Source of the DNA: M3 sp964637445
Lineage (GTDB): Bacteria > Bacteroidota > Bacteroidia > Bacteroidales > Muribaculaceae
Length of the DNA: 64,000 bases
Reading direction: 5' to 3'
Assembly: GCA_964637445.1 (NCBI GenBank)
Contig: CAZWWS010000002.1
Location: forward strand, 18,201-82,200
Below the pieces are notes generated by a model that saw nothing but the letters and a program-made list of their open reading frames with translations, was not told where the DNA came from and did no database searches. Both the position numbers and the translations under genes were made by a program. Shown in pieces: positions 1 through 8,225 of this stretch. The first letter of the stretch is position 1. Each line of letters opens with the position of its first letter.

Positions 1-38
1 ATTGTCGGATATTTTTACGTTATTTAAATAAAAAAGTG

Positions 39-46
39 TAACTTCG
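39..46 (+). promoter_or_regulatory. candidate -7 box before the sugar transferase gene
   Basis: TAACTTCG fits the Bacteroidota -7 element TAnnTTTG with one mismatch and lies 56 bases before the start codon at 103. No convincing TTTG element is seen at the expected distance upstream, so this is a weak call. Nothing else is seen in the first 100 bases. Confidence 0.3.
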
Positions 47-102
47 CTTCGTGATAGCACTTATTTGAAAGTAATTATGGAGTTGAATTTATTGAAATAC
101 CA

Positions 103-1488
103 ATGACACAGAAAGGCCGATATGGTAAATATATACAAGCGCTTTGCACCATAATAGATTTTATGGTGATAAATATGGCGTATTTTGCCATTTGCCTGAT
201 GGATGGCAATGATAGTCCATTCGGGTCGCGCATCGTGTGGCTATTGGCTAATTTTTCGTATATACCGGTGGTGATATGGTTTCCGAACTATCGCCAGATC
301 AGAGCCGCCCGGATGGAGACAATCGTTGGAAACGCTTTGCGAGCCGTGGGACTTCATGCGCTGAGCTTCCTGTCGTTACTGTTTCTGATGTCGATTGATA
401 CGATACCGGTACTTACCTATTTGAAATTTTATGGGATATGCTTTGTAGCGCTTCCTATGTGGTGGGTGCTGACGAGGGTAATTTTACGCTACTATCGTCG
501 CCGTGGTCGCAACTTCACGCGCGTCATCATCGTAGGCACGAACTCCACCTCGGTGCGGCTCTATGATGAGTTGATGTCGGAATCGGGCTATGGCTATCGT
601 GTAGTGGGATTTTTCGGGCTTGACCCCTCCATCGGAATGCCTGAAGAGCTTTACAGAGGTGACTTTAACGACATCAAGGAATTTGTGGCACTAAACAATG
701 TGGATGAGATATTCTACACTTTGTCGGGTACTCACGAGAACATTCTGCGACAAACAATCAAGATCGCCAACGACAATGTGATACAGTTTTACTATGTGCC
801 ACAGATAAGTCGTTATATTGCCGGGCGATTTGAGCTACATAGAATGGGGGCAGTCCCGATGCTGACGCTCAACTGCAATCCGCTGAAGCGTCCGATCAAT
901 CGATTGATAAAACGAGTGTTCGACATTGTGTTTTCATCGTGCGTATTGCTCTGTTTGGGACCGTTACTACTTATTCCCATAGCCATAGCCGTGAAGTTGT
1001 CGTCGCGCGGACCTGTATTTTTCAAGCAGAAACGCACCGGCTACCGAGGTCTTGACTTCTATTGCTGGAAATTTCGCACCATGCGCGTCAACAACGACAG
1101 CGACAAGCTGCAAGCGACCAAAGACGACCCACGCAAAACCCGCGTAGGCGATTTCTTACGTCGTACAAGCCTTGACGAACTTCCTCAATTTTTCAATGTG
1201 TGGCTCGGTCAGATGTCGGTGGTAGGCCCGCGTCCACATATGCTGAAACACACCGAAGAGTATCGACAACTCATCGACAAATATATGGTACGTCACAATG
1301 TGAAGCCGGGTATCAGCGGTTGGGCGCAGGTGAATGGGTATCGCGGACGCACTGAAGAACTTTGGCAAATGGAGAAGCGTGTGGAATATGATGTGTGGTA
1401 TATCGAAAATTGGAGCTTCATGCTTGATTTGAAAATCATAGTACGCACGTTGGTCAACGCATTCCAAGGGGAAAAGAATGCGTTCTAA
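103..1488 (+). CDS. undecaprenyl-phosphate sugar phosphotransferase (WcaJ/WbaP-type)
   Basis: This inner-membrane enzyme transfers a sugar 1-phosphate from a UDP-sugar to undecaprenyl phosphate, the first step of exopolysaccharide or capsule repeat synthesis. Residues 1-130 hold four to five membrane segments. Residues about 138-250 form a Rossmann-like domain (VIIVGTNSTSVRLYDEL). The C-terminal third (about 270-461) is the bacterial sugar transferase domain, with a further membrane helix, the KFRTM segment, DELPQ and the VVGPRP motif. The length of 461 residues is normal for the family. Glucose, galactose or another sugar cannot be told apart from sequence. No other capsule genes follow directly; the next gene is convergent. 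Confidence 0.93.
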   Translation: MTQKGRYGKYIQALCTIIDFMVINMAYFAICLMDGNDSPFGSRIVWLLANFSYIPVVIWFPNYRQIRAARMETIVGNALRAVGLHALSFLSLLFLMSIDTIPVLTYLKFYGICFVALPMWWVLTRVILRYYRRRGRNFTRVIIVGTNSTSVRLYDELMSESGYGYRVVGFFGLDPSIGMPEELYRGDFNDIKEFVALNNVDEIFYTLSGTHENILRQTIKIANDNVIQFYYVPQISRYIAGRFELHRMGAVPMLTLNCNPLKRPINRLIKRVFDIVFSSCVLLCLGPLLLIPIAIAVKLSSRGPVFFKQKRTGYRGLDFYCWKFRTMRVNNDSDKLQATKDDPRKTRVGDFLRRTSLDELPQFFNVWLGQMSVVGPRPHMLKHTEEYRQLIDKYMVRHNVKPGISGWAQVNGYRGRTEELWQMEKRVEYDVWYIENWSFMLDLKIIVRTLVNAFQGEKNAF

Positions 1489-1514
1489 ACCACAGACGTC
1501 ATAGGAAAACACCC

Positions 1515-2141
1515 TTACAGTTGTCCTTGTTCGATGTAGGTGGCGATGCGCTCAATGATGGCGTCGTCGGAATTTTTATCGGGATCCCAATCGGCTTTGA
1601 GATTTACGCCAAAGAGCCGCCCGAACGTCTGCCAAAAAGTGGCTCGAAAAGAGCCGAGAAACGCTTTCAGAATGTCGTAGCTTGATTGGTTGGTCTCGCG
1701 GTAGATGAGCTTGACCAGCATCTTTGCTTGTGACTTGGTGAATTTTTTCAGAATCGGTTTATATTGATTGAAAACCTCTTTTTCCATCGCTTTGAGGTGG
1801 TCTTCACGCTCTTTCTGTGTAGGAAATGTCTCGATGTATTCGTAGGTCTCAATGAGAGTGGCATAAATGAGTTTGGCGTAAGGCAGGGCTTTGCGGACGT
1901 CGCGCACGGTACGCCAATAGAATTTCTCTTGCTTTTTGTTTTTGAACTTCAGCGGTGGAAAGACCGTGATGTCGTTGAGGACGACCATCAGCACCGTGTC
2001 GCCCTCCTCGGTGACAGTGTGGTAGCGTCCGCGCACGGCGCGCACCTTCCAATCGACCGATGGCTCCATGTCGGGCGTGTCGGCCCACACATCAGGCAGG
2101 GCGAACAGCAAGAGAAGTATAAGGAGAGTCAGTTGCTTCAT
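1515..2141 (-). CDS. DUF4294 domain protein, exported
   Basis: This 208-residue protein has an N-terminal signal peptide (hydrophobic core LLILLLLFALP, likely cleavage after residue 21). The mature part matches the pattern of DUF4294, a Bacteroidota family of unknown function: ITVFPPLKFKN near the front, a YAKLIYATLIETY segment and a C-terminal part containing VKLIYRETNQSSYDILKAFLGSF and an RLFGVNLK motif. It lies about 50 bases downstream of nadB on the same strand and may be cotranscribed with it. No catalytic residues can be named. Confidence 0.85.
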   Translation of the reverse strand: MKQLTLLILLLLFALPDVWADTPDMEPSVDWKVRAVRGRYHTVTEEGDTVLMVVLNDITVFPPLKFKNKKQEKFYWRTVRDVRKALPYAKLIYATLIETYEYIETFPTQKEREDHLKAMEKEVFNQYKPILKKFTKSQAKMLVKLIYRETNQSSYDILKAFLGSFRATFWQTFGRLFGVNLKADWDPDKNSDDAIIERIATYIEQGQL

Positions 2142-2190
2142 ACCTTATGAGACAATCGGTCGGGGGTGAAGGTTTAATATCGATGTCGCT

Positions 2191-3771
2191 TTATTTTTCT
2201 TCTTTATTGACCGGTGGATAGTCGATAGTGTAGTGCAACCCGCGCGACTCCTTGCGCTCTTTAGCTTGGCGCATGATGAGATAGCCTACGTTGATGATAT
2301 TACGAAGCTCGCAGATGTCGCGCGATGCCTTGCTACGCTTAAAGAGCTTTTCGGTTTCCTCGTACAGAATGTCGAGACGATTCCACGCACGATCTAAGCG
2401 AAGGTTGGAGCGTACGATGCCCACATAGGCGCTCATAATCTGCCCGACTTCTTTGATGGACTGTGTGATGAGCACCATCTCTTCGGGAAGGCGTGTACCT
2501 TCGTCGTTCCACTCGGGGACATCGGTACGGAATGAGTAGTGGTTGATCGCCTCTTGAGCGTGGCGAGCAGCTGCGTCGGCATATACTACGGCTTCGATGA
2601 GCGAATTTGACGCCAAGCGGTTGCCACCATGCAGACCGGTGCAACTGCACTCTCCAACGGCATACAAGCGTTTGATCGACGACTCGGCATTGGTGTCGAC
2701 CTTGATGCCGCCACAGAGATAGTGAGCAGCAGGTGCCACCGGAATATAATCCTTGGTAATGTCAATGCCCAGCGACAGACATTTGGCGTAGATATTCGGG
2801 AAATGGTGCTTGGTCTCTTCGGGGTCTTTGTGAGTCACGTCGAGATATACATGGTCGTCACCATGGAGCTTCATCTCGGAGTCGATGGCACGAGCGACGA
2901 TGTCGCGCGGAGCGAGCGACAATCGCGAGTCGTAGCGATGCATGAACTCTTCGCCTTTGAGGTTACGCAACACTGCACCATAGCCACGCATTGCCTCGGT
3001 GATGAGGAATGACGGACGGTCGCCGGGATGATATAGAGCCGTGGGATGGAATTGGATAAACTCCATGTCTTGCACCGTACCCTTGGCACGATATACCATG
3101 GCTATGCCATCGCCTGTGGCGACAAGAGGGTTGGTGGTAGTGGTGTAGACAGCACCTACGCCACCGGTAGCCATGAGAGTGATGCGCGCAAGAAATGTGT
3201 CGACACGCCCGGAGGTTTGGTCGAGCACATACGCGCCATAGCAAGTGATGTCGGGTGTGCGACGAGTCACAATCTTGCCGAGGTGGTGCTGAGTGATGAT
3301 TTCGATAGCGAAATGGTCTTCGAAGATGTCGATGTTGGGATTAGAGCGGACGGCTTTGATGAGACTTTCCTGGATTTCAAATCCGGTGTTGTCGGCATGG
3401 TGGAGAATACGGAACTCCGAGTGACCGCCTTCGCGGTGGAGGTCGAAGTCGCCACTTTCGTTTTTGTCGAAGTCAACGCCCCACTCTATCAATTCCTTAA
3501 TCTGCCCCGGGGCTTCGGTGACAACCTTGCGCACAGCTTCGGGATCGCTGAGCCAATCGCCGGCTATCATAGTGTCTTCGATATGCTTATCGAAATTATC
3601 GACTTCCAAATTGGTCACCGATGCCACGCCACCTTGAGCGAGAGCAGTGTTGGCCTCTTCTAACTTGGTCTTGCACACTAAGGCTACGCGCCCTGTGGCC
3701 GCTACTTTGAGAGCGAAACTCATGCCGGCAATACCGGAACCGACAACGAGATAATCATATTTGTAAACCAT
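2191..3771 (-). CDS. nadB: L-aspartate oxidase
   Basis: NadB oxidises L-aspartate to iminoaspartate with FAD, the first step of de novo NAD synthesis; NadA and NadC are not in the window. The ORF extends upstream to 3828, but the start at 3771 gives MVYKYDYLVVGSGIAGMSF, which puts the FAD dinucleotide-binding GxGxxG motif at the expected N-terminal place. Further signatures are REGGHSEFRILHHAD, QFHPTALYHPGDRP and the C-terminal SCTGLHGGNRLASNSL motif. The length is 526 residues, normal for NadB. A perfect hairpin (3789..3809) and a -7 box precede it. DUF4294 follows. Confidence 0.95.
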   Translation of the reverse strand: MVYKYDYLVVGSGIAGMSFALKVAATGRVALVCKTKLEEANTALAQGGVASVTNLEVDNFDKHIEDTMIAGDWLSDPEAVRKVVTEAPGQIKELIEWGVDFDKNESGDFDLHREGGHSEFRILHHADNTGFEIQESLIKAVRSNPNIDIFEDHFAIEIITQHHLGKIVTRRTPDITCYGAYVLDQTSGRVDTFLARITLMATGGVGAVYTTTTNPLVATGDGIAMVYRAKGTVQDMEFIQFHPTALYHPGDRPSFLITEAMRGYGAVLRNLKGEEFMHRYDSRLSLAPRDIVARAIDSEMKLHGDDHVYLDVTHKDPEETKHHFPNIYAKCLSLGIDITKDYIPVAPAAHYLCGGIKVDTNAESSIKRLYAVGECSCTGLHGGNRLASNSLIEAVVYADAAARHAQEAINHYSFRTDVPEWNDEGTRLPEEMVLITQSIKEVGQIMSAYVGIVRSNLRLDRAWNRLDILYEETEKLFKRSKASRDICELRNIINVGYLIMRQAKERKESRGLHYTIDYPPVNKEEK

Positions 3772-3788
3772 AAAAGATGCGTTTAAGA

Positions 3789-3809
3789 GGGGACGCAAGA
3801 TGCGTCCCC
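3789..3809 (-). promoter_or_regulatory. perfect inverted repeat in the nadB leader
   Basis: GGGGACGCA and TGCGTCCCC form a 9-bp perfect stem around a 3-base loop, 17 bases upstream of the nadB start codon and downstream of the -7 box. It could be an operator, an RNA hairpin acting on translation or an attenuator, or a dispersed palindrome. The arms are far more GC-rich than the surrounding leader. Confidence 0.55.
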
Positions 3810-3825
3810 ATAGGAATTGTCGTTG

Positions 3826-3833
3826 CAAAGATA
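3826..3833 (-). promoter_or_regulatory. -7 box for nadB
   Basis: Reading on the minus strand, TATCTTTG matches the Bacteroidota -7 consensus TAnnTTTG. It is 54 bases upstream of the nadB start. No clean TTTG was found at the right distance. Confidence 0.5.
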
Positions 3834-3931
3834 GGAAATCTCACGCACAAATGTTTCGCTACGGCCGATTTATTTCATCATAGAAGCGAAAGAATCACAA
3901 GTATTATATCAACAAAAATAATAATATTGTA

Positions 3932-3939
3932 TATTTTTG
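3932..3939 (+). promoter_or_regulatory. -7 box for the SGNH/carbamoyltransferase operon
   Basis: TATTTTTG matches TAnnTTTG and lies 30 bases before the GTG start at 3970. The surrounding 3840-3970 stretch is the AT-rich divergent region between nadB and this operon; no second element is clear. Confidence 0.45.
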
Positions 3940-3969
3940 CGTTAAGAGTTTAATAATATTATCCTAATT

Positions 3970-5586
3970 GTGTCGAAAAACCACCATCGCAGACTATTTC
4001 GTGTGCTGGCTATACTATTGCCGGTAGCGTTGCTTGTGCTTGTAGAGATAGCTCTCCGCATAGGAGGATATGGCTACTCAACCGAAATTTTCACGCTCGA
4101 TGAGCATGGCAATTACTATCGGCTTAGCAGCGATGCCTCGCGGCGATATTTCACCGTCAAAGAGAACGCCACGCAGGGCAATATCGAATATTTCACTCGG
4201 GAGAAGCACTCGGGGACTACGCGCATATTTACATTGGGAGCCTCATCGTCGGTGGGATTTCCGTATATGCACAACGGGGCATTTCCGCGAATGCTCGCTT
4301 ACCGACTGCGAATGCAATATCCCAACCGCAATATTGAAGTGATAAACCTTTCGCTCACGGCCATCTGCTCCACTACGCTACGCGATTTTGCTTCACAGAT
4401 AGTGGACTATGAACCGGATGCTGTGATAATATATGCCGGGCACAATGAGTATTATGGAGCTATGGGAGTGGCGTCGACTTCGGGTTCGTCGCCGTGGCTC
4501 AACCGCTTGATGCTATCGCTGTCGGAACTGAAAATCGGGCAATGGCTTTTGGATATAGCGTCCAAAATCAAGGGGACAGACCGCCGCCTCACCGACCAAC
4601 GGCTCAACCTGATGGAGCGAATGGTAGAAAATCAAAAAATTCCATACGGCTCGGAGGCATACTATCGTGGCATTGAGCAATATGCCGAAAATATGAACGC
4701 TATCGTTGAAGAGCTTGAGCAGAGAGCCATCCCGACGATAATTGGCACTTTGGTATATAACCAAGGTGATCTCGCACCATTTGAAAGCATCGACTCGGAA
4801 TATAACGCCGAAGCAGAGTGGAAAGCTGCGCAAAAGGCTCTCTCAATGGGAGACAGCGTGGAAGCGCGCAGGCACTTCATCCTTGCGAAGGAATATGACG
4901 GGCTACGATTTCGCGCACCGGAAGCAATAAACGACACAATACAAGCCATAGCATCGCGACACGCCGTGGTGAGATTGGTGGACTTGATGGAGTTGTTCAG
5001 CCAACATTCGCCCGGCGGCATCGTGGGCGACAATCTGCTTTTGGAACATGTGCACCCCAATATCGACGGACACGCACTGATGGCCGATGCATTCTATAAC
5101 GCCGTAATAGAATCGGGGATAATAGGCGAGAGCGCGGGAGCATTGACTCCGATAGATTTCGACGGATATATCATCTCCGACTTTGATCGACACTATGGTC
5201 GCATTCAGAATTGGCTTCTACGCGAAAACTGGCCTTTCAACGAACCTATTCCCGATGAGCCTGCCGGATATGTACGCTCTTATGAGGAGCAGGTGGCCGG
5301 AGCGTTGGCGGTAAAACAAATCTCATGGCTGCAAGCGATGCGGATGCTATATGAATATTATATCGGTAAGTCGGATCTCATCTCAGCTCTCGCCATAGCC
5401 GAAGGGCTGTGCCTTGATGCGCCCTACGACGGGAGCTACCCTATCATGGCAGCAAAACTTGCTGCCGCCATCGGGTGTCGCGAGAAAGCAACTTATTACT
5501 TAAATATAGCCGAGCGATTGGCGCCATCAGCCGAGACGCGACAACTCCGCCGGTATCTCACCACACAACAAACAGACTCACTATGA
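3970..5586 (+). CDS. membrane-anchored SGNH/GDSL hydrolase, first gene of the carbamoyltransferase operon
   Basis: The 538-residue protein starts with GTG and has an N-terminal membrane anchor (LAILLPVALLVLVEIAL). The SGNH hydrolase features are seen in order: block I TLGASSSVGFP, block III YAGHNEYYG and block V HVHPNIDGHA with the DxxH-type catalytic pair region. Such enzymes are esterases or acyltransferases acting on sugars or lipids. The C-terminal 130 residues look like helical TPR-type repeats. The stop codon overlaps the start of the next gene (CTATGA at 5582-5586), so the genes are translationally coupled. It is the first gene of a conserved Bacteroidota cluster with SxtJ, DUF5989 and carbamoyltransferase. 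Its substrate is not known. Confidence 0.87.
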   Translation: MSKNHHRRLFRVLAILLPVALLVLVEIALRIGGYGYSTEIFTLDEHGNYYRLSSDASRRYFTVKENATQGNIEYFTREKHSGTTRIFTLGASSSVGFPYMHNGAFPRMLAYRLRMQYPNRNIEVINLSLTAICSTTLRDFASQIVDYEPDAVIIYAGHNEYYGAMGVASTSGSSPWLNRLMLSLSELKIGQWLLDIASKIKGTDRRLTDQRLNLMERMVENQKIPYGSEAYYRGIEQYAENMNAIVEELEQRAIPTIIGTLVYNQGDLAPFESIDSEYNAEAEWKAAQKALSMGDSVEARRHFILAKEYDGLRFRAPEAINDTIQAIASRHAVVRLVDLMELFSQHSPGGIVGDNLLLEHVHPNIDGHALMADAFYNAVIESGIIGESAGALTPIDFDGYIISDFDRHYGRIQNWLLRENWPFNEPIPDEPAGYVRSYEEQVAGALAVKQISWLQAMRMLYEYYIGKSDLISALAIAEGLCLDAPYDGSYPIMAAKLAAAIGCREKATYYLNIAERLAPSAETRQLRRYLTTQQTDSL

Positions 5587-5951
5587 GCATCAGCAAACAT
5601 CAATGTCGCGATTTTGCCATAGTGGCAGCTTTAGTGACCGCTATCATTGCCGCCACAACAGACTGTCACGGGGCTTTGCCTACGACCATCGTATTACTAC
5701 TCTTAGCCGCCATAGTGCCTAAGATATTTCATCCGATGGCTTGGGCGTGGTTTATGATAGCACGAATACTCGAAAAGGGAGCATCTGCGATATTGCTCAC
5801 CATGGTGTACTACTTTGTGGTGTGTCCGGTAGGGATTGTCCGCCGGCTCACCGGCAAAGCACCGACAAGCAGCAAGCAAGACGGCACTGAGAGCTATTTC
5901 CGCACTGAAAACAAACCTTATATCTCGGAAGATTTAACCAAACAATTCTGA
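5583..5951 (+). CDS. SxtJ-like small membrane protein
   Basis: The reading frame is open further upstream, but the ATG at 5583 overlaps the stop of the SGNH gene by four bases and gives MSISKHQCRDFAIVAAL, so this start is preferred (122 residues). Three to four hydrophobic segments are visible (about residues 10-27, 30-47, 50-88). The C-terminal tail is polar and ends in KPYISEDLTKQF. Gene order and size fit the SxtJ family, named from a saxitoxin cluster but with no established reaction. It probably serves the neighbouring carbamoyltransferase at the membrane (inference). Confidence 0.75.
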   Translation: MSISKHQCRDFAIVAALVTAIIAATTDCHGALPTTIVLLLLAAIVPKIFHPMAWAWFMIARILEKGASAILLTMVYYFVVCPVGIVRRLTGKAPTSSKQDGTESYFRTENKPYISEDLTKQF

Positions 5952-5958
5952 CTCGATA

Positions 5959-6108
5959 ATGGACTTTCTAAAAGAATTTTTTCAATTTCTCCGCGCCGAA
6001 AAGAAATATTGGCTCATACCGCTCATAGTGGTATTATTGCTGCTTAGCGCAGTGATAGTGCTGTCGCAAGGCTCGGCGTTGGCACCATTTATCTATTCGA
6101 TATTCTGA
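5959..6108 (+). CDS. DUF5989 family small membrane protein (49 aa)
   Basis: A short ORF between the SxtJ-like gene and the carbamoyltransferase encodes a 49-residue protein starting MDFLKEFFQFLRAEKKYW, followed by one membrane helix (LIPLIVVLLLLSAVIVL) and the end ALAPFIYSIF. This matches the DUF5989 pattern: a short amphipathic N-terminus with an EKKYWL-like motif, then one hydrophobic helix. It starts 7 bases after the SxtJ stop and ends 2 bases before the carbamoyltransferase start, so it is clearly part of the operon. The function is unknown; a small membrane subunit or recruiter of the carbamoyltransferase is plausible. Confidence 0.85.
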   Translation: MDFLKEFFQFLRAEKKYWLIPLIVVLLLLSAVIVLSQGSALAPFIYSIF

Positions 6109-6110
6109 TT

Positions 6111-7946
6111 ATGATAGCAATCCTCGGCATCTCATACAACTATCACGACAGCGCCGCCGCCATCATTGTAGACGGAAAAATCATCGCCGCCGCACAGGAG
6201 GAGCGTTTCACTCGCATAAAGCACGATGCGTCGTTTCCGAAGCAAGCGATAGCCTACTGCTTGCGAGAAGCGTCGCTCAACGGAGCCGACATATCGCACG
6301 TGGTGTTCTACGAGAAGCCGTTTATCAAATTCTCCCGACTATTAGAGACCTATCATAATTTTGCACCAAGAGGATTACGCAGTTTTCTCAAAGCGATGCC
6401 GGTGTGGCTCAAAGACAAACTCTACACCCGTCGTCGCATCGCGGAAGCGCTTCGGGACTATGACATAGTAGCTCCGATATTGTTTACCGACCATCATCTT
6501 TCACACGCCGCAAGTGCGTTCTATCCCTCCCCATACGCTGATGCGGCAATATTGACCATAGATGGTGTGGGCGAATGGGACACTACGACAATATGCTATG
6601 GAGAGGAAAACAAGATAACTCGCCTACGATCGATTGAATTTCCTCATTCATTAGGATTGTTTTATTCGGCCGTGACTTATTATTGCGGATTTCGCGTAAA
6701 TTCGGGCGAATACAAACTCATGGGATTGGCGCCCTACGGCATTGATGACGATGACACGAAGAAGATGCGTGAACTGATACTCTCCGAGATCATCTCGCTT
6801 AAAGATGACGGCTCGTTCAAGCTGAATATGCGATATTTCGACTACGCCACCGGGCTGAGAATGACTCGCGACGACGCATGGCAACGTCTGCTCGGAGTGG
6901 CACGACGGCAAGCCGACGAAGAGCTACAGCCGTGCCATCTGCGACTTGCACGAGCTTGCCAAATGATAACCGAGGAGATTGTCGTGCGCCTTGCCCGAAC
7001 TGCTCGCAGGCTCACCGACTGTCCGCGGCTCGTGATGGCCGGAGGTGTGGCGCTTAACTGTGTGGCCAACGGACGACTTCGACGTGAACAGATTTTCGAC
7101 AGCATATGGGTGCAACCGGCGTCGGGCGATGCCGGTGGTGCACTCGGAGCAGCGCTCGGAGCATGGCATATCCATCTTTCTAAAGCTCGGACACCGATAC
7201 TTCCCGACGCCATGCAAGGAGCCTACTTGGGTTCGGAGCCTAATAACACCGAAATAGAGCGTATGATAGAGCGCAATGATGCAGTGGCTCATCGCTTATC
7301 GCCGGAGAACCTATATCAACAGACCGCTCAATATATCGCCGATGGGAAAATCGTGGGATGGATGCAGGGGCGCATGGAATTTGGGCCACGTGCGCTCGGC
7401 AACCGCTCCATCTTGGCCGATGCGCGCAACCCGGAGATGCAACGTCGCTTGAATCTGGCCGTAAAGCGTCGAGAGAGCTTCCGCCCGTTTGCCCCCGCAG
7501 TGCTTGCCGAGGATGCGCATCGCTATTTTGCTCTTGACGGAGAGTCGCCGTATATGTTGTTTACCGCTGAAGTAGCCGATAGTATCCGCCGTCAGCTTCC
7601 CGACGACTACCATAATCGTCCATATATGGAGCGGCTTTATGTGGAGCGGTCAGAGCTACAGGCAGTGACTCATGTAGACTTTTCGGCGCGTGTACAGACA
7701 GTTTCTCGCCAAGCCAATGCTCCATTCTACGACTTGATATCCGCATTCCGACAACTTTCCGGATGCGGAGTGGTGGTAAACACGAGTTTCAATGTGCGTG
7801 GCGAGCCTATTGTTTGCAGTCCCGACGACGCCTACCGCTGTTTTATCCACACCGACATTGACATCCTCGTGATAGGGAACTACCTGTTTTTGAAAGAAGA
7901 GCAACCCACATCGTCGACACCCGCCCCCACTTTTATGCCCGACTGA
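6111..7946 (+). CDS. carbamoyltransferase, NodU/CmcH/TobZ family
   Basis: The 611-residue enzyme transfers a carbamoyl group, from carbamoyl phosphate through carbamoyl-adenylate, to a hydroxyl of its acceptor. The N-terminal Kae1-like domain shows ILGISYNYHDSAAAI, AQEERFTRIKHD and DHHLSHAASAFYPSP with the metal-binding histidines, followed by LTIDGVGEWDT. The GGVALNCVANGRL segment and the C-terminal YrdC-like part with EFGPRALGNRSILADAR are also seen. Length and order are complete. Membrane-linked partners just upstream suggest a lipid-linked or surface glycan as acceptor (inference). carB, which makes carbamoyl phosphate, lies 1.4 kb downstream. Confidence 0.94.
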   Translation: MIAILGISYNYHDSAAAIIVDGKIIAAAQEERFTRIKHDASFPKQAIAYCLREASLNGADISHVVFYEKPFIKFSRLLETYHNFAPRGLRSFLKAMPVWLKDKLYTRRRIAEALRDYDIVAPILFTDHHLSHAASAFYPSPYADAAILTIDGVGEWDTTTICYGEENKITRLRSIEFPHSLGLFYSAVTYYCGFRVNSGEYKLMGLAPYGIDDDDTKKMRELILSEIISLKDDGSFKLNMRYFDYATGLRMTRDDAWQRLLGVARRQADEELQPCHLRLARACQMITEEIVVRLARTARRLTDCPRLVMAGGVALNCVANGRLRREQIFDSIWVQPASGDAGGALGAALGAWHIHLSKARTPILPDAMQGAYLGSEPNNTEIERMIERNDAVAHRLSPENLYQQTAQYIADGKIVGWMQGRMEFGPRALGNRSILADARNPEMQRRLNLAVKRRESFRPFAPAVLAEDAHRYFALDGESPYMLFTAEVADSIRRQLPDDYHNRPYMERLYVERSELQAVTHVDFSARVQTVSRQANAPFYDLISAFRQLSGCGVVVNTSFNVRGEPIVCSPDDAYRCFIHTDIDILVIGNYLFLKEEQPTSSTPAPTFMPD

Positions 7947-7954
7947 TGCAGAAA

Positions 7955-7991
7955 TTTTCGGGCGAAATGTTGCACAGCAAAAAAATATCAT
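7955..7991 (+). repeat. left copy of a 37-bp direct repeat flanking the DUF3791/DUF3990 module
   Basis: A 37-bp sequence here, beginning TTTTCGGGCGAAATG and ending AAAAAAATATCAT, is repeated without mismatch at 8924..8960, exactly 969 bases on. The repeat carries the TTG of a Bacteroidota -33 element, and each copy is followed by its own TAnnTTTG box. The unit between the copies holds the three small genes. Confidence 0.95.
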
Positions 7992-7999
7992 TACTTTTG
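7970..7999 (+). promoter_or_regulatory. promoter of the DUF3791/DUF3990 module, leaderless
   Basis: TTG at 7970-7972, a 19-base spacer and TACTTTTG at 7992-7999 form a good Bacteroidota promoter. The ATG at 8004 follows only four bases after the box, so transcription should begin at or next to the start codon. The -33 half belongs to the direct repeat shared with the tRNA-Ala promoter. Confidence 0.7.
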
Positions 8000-8003
8000 C
8001 ACT

Positions 8004-8225
8004 ATGACCGGAAATATTCGCGACATATTGGAATACATAATAGCATTAGTCAACGAATTTGGCAAAAGATATAATTTGACTGATGCTCAAGCCTACCGCT
8101 ATATGAGAGTCCACAAAGGGATTGCTTTTATAGAGGAAAATTATGGTATAATTCACACGCTTGATTTCAACGAAGCAATCGATAGCGTAGCCATATTCTG
8201 CAGAAAATCAGGAGGAATATTATGA
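8004..8225 (+). CDS. DUF3791 domain protein
   Basis: A 73-residue protein of the DUF3791 family, small helical proteins usually encoded directly before DUF3990 genes. Seen features are the helical N-terminus, the YNLTDAQAYRYM motif, KGIAFIEENYGIIHTLDF and a C-terminal VAIFCRKSGG. The stop overlaps the start of the DUF3990 gene (ATATTATGA around 8222-8225). The pairing resembles a toxin-antitoxin arrangement with DUF3791 as the possible partner or antitoxin, but this is inference. Base composition is clearly more AT-rich than in neighbouring genes. Confidence 0.85.
   Translation: MTGNIRDILEYIIALVNEFGKRYNLTDAQAYRYMRVHKGIAFIEENYGIIHTLDFNEAIDSVAIFCRKSGGIL

Noticed and set aside
3046..3663. 205-codon plus-strand frame over nadB
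   Set aside because: The nadB frame on the other strand has all expected motifs; this one has none.
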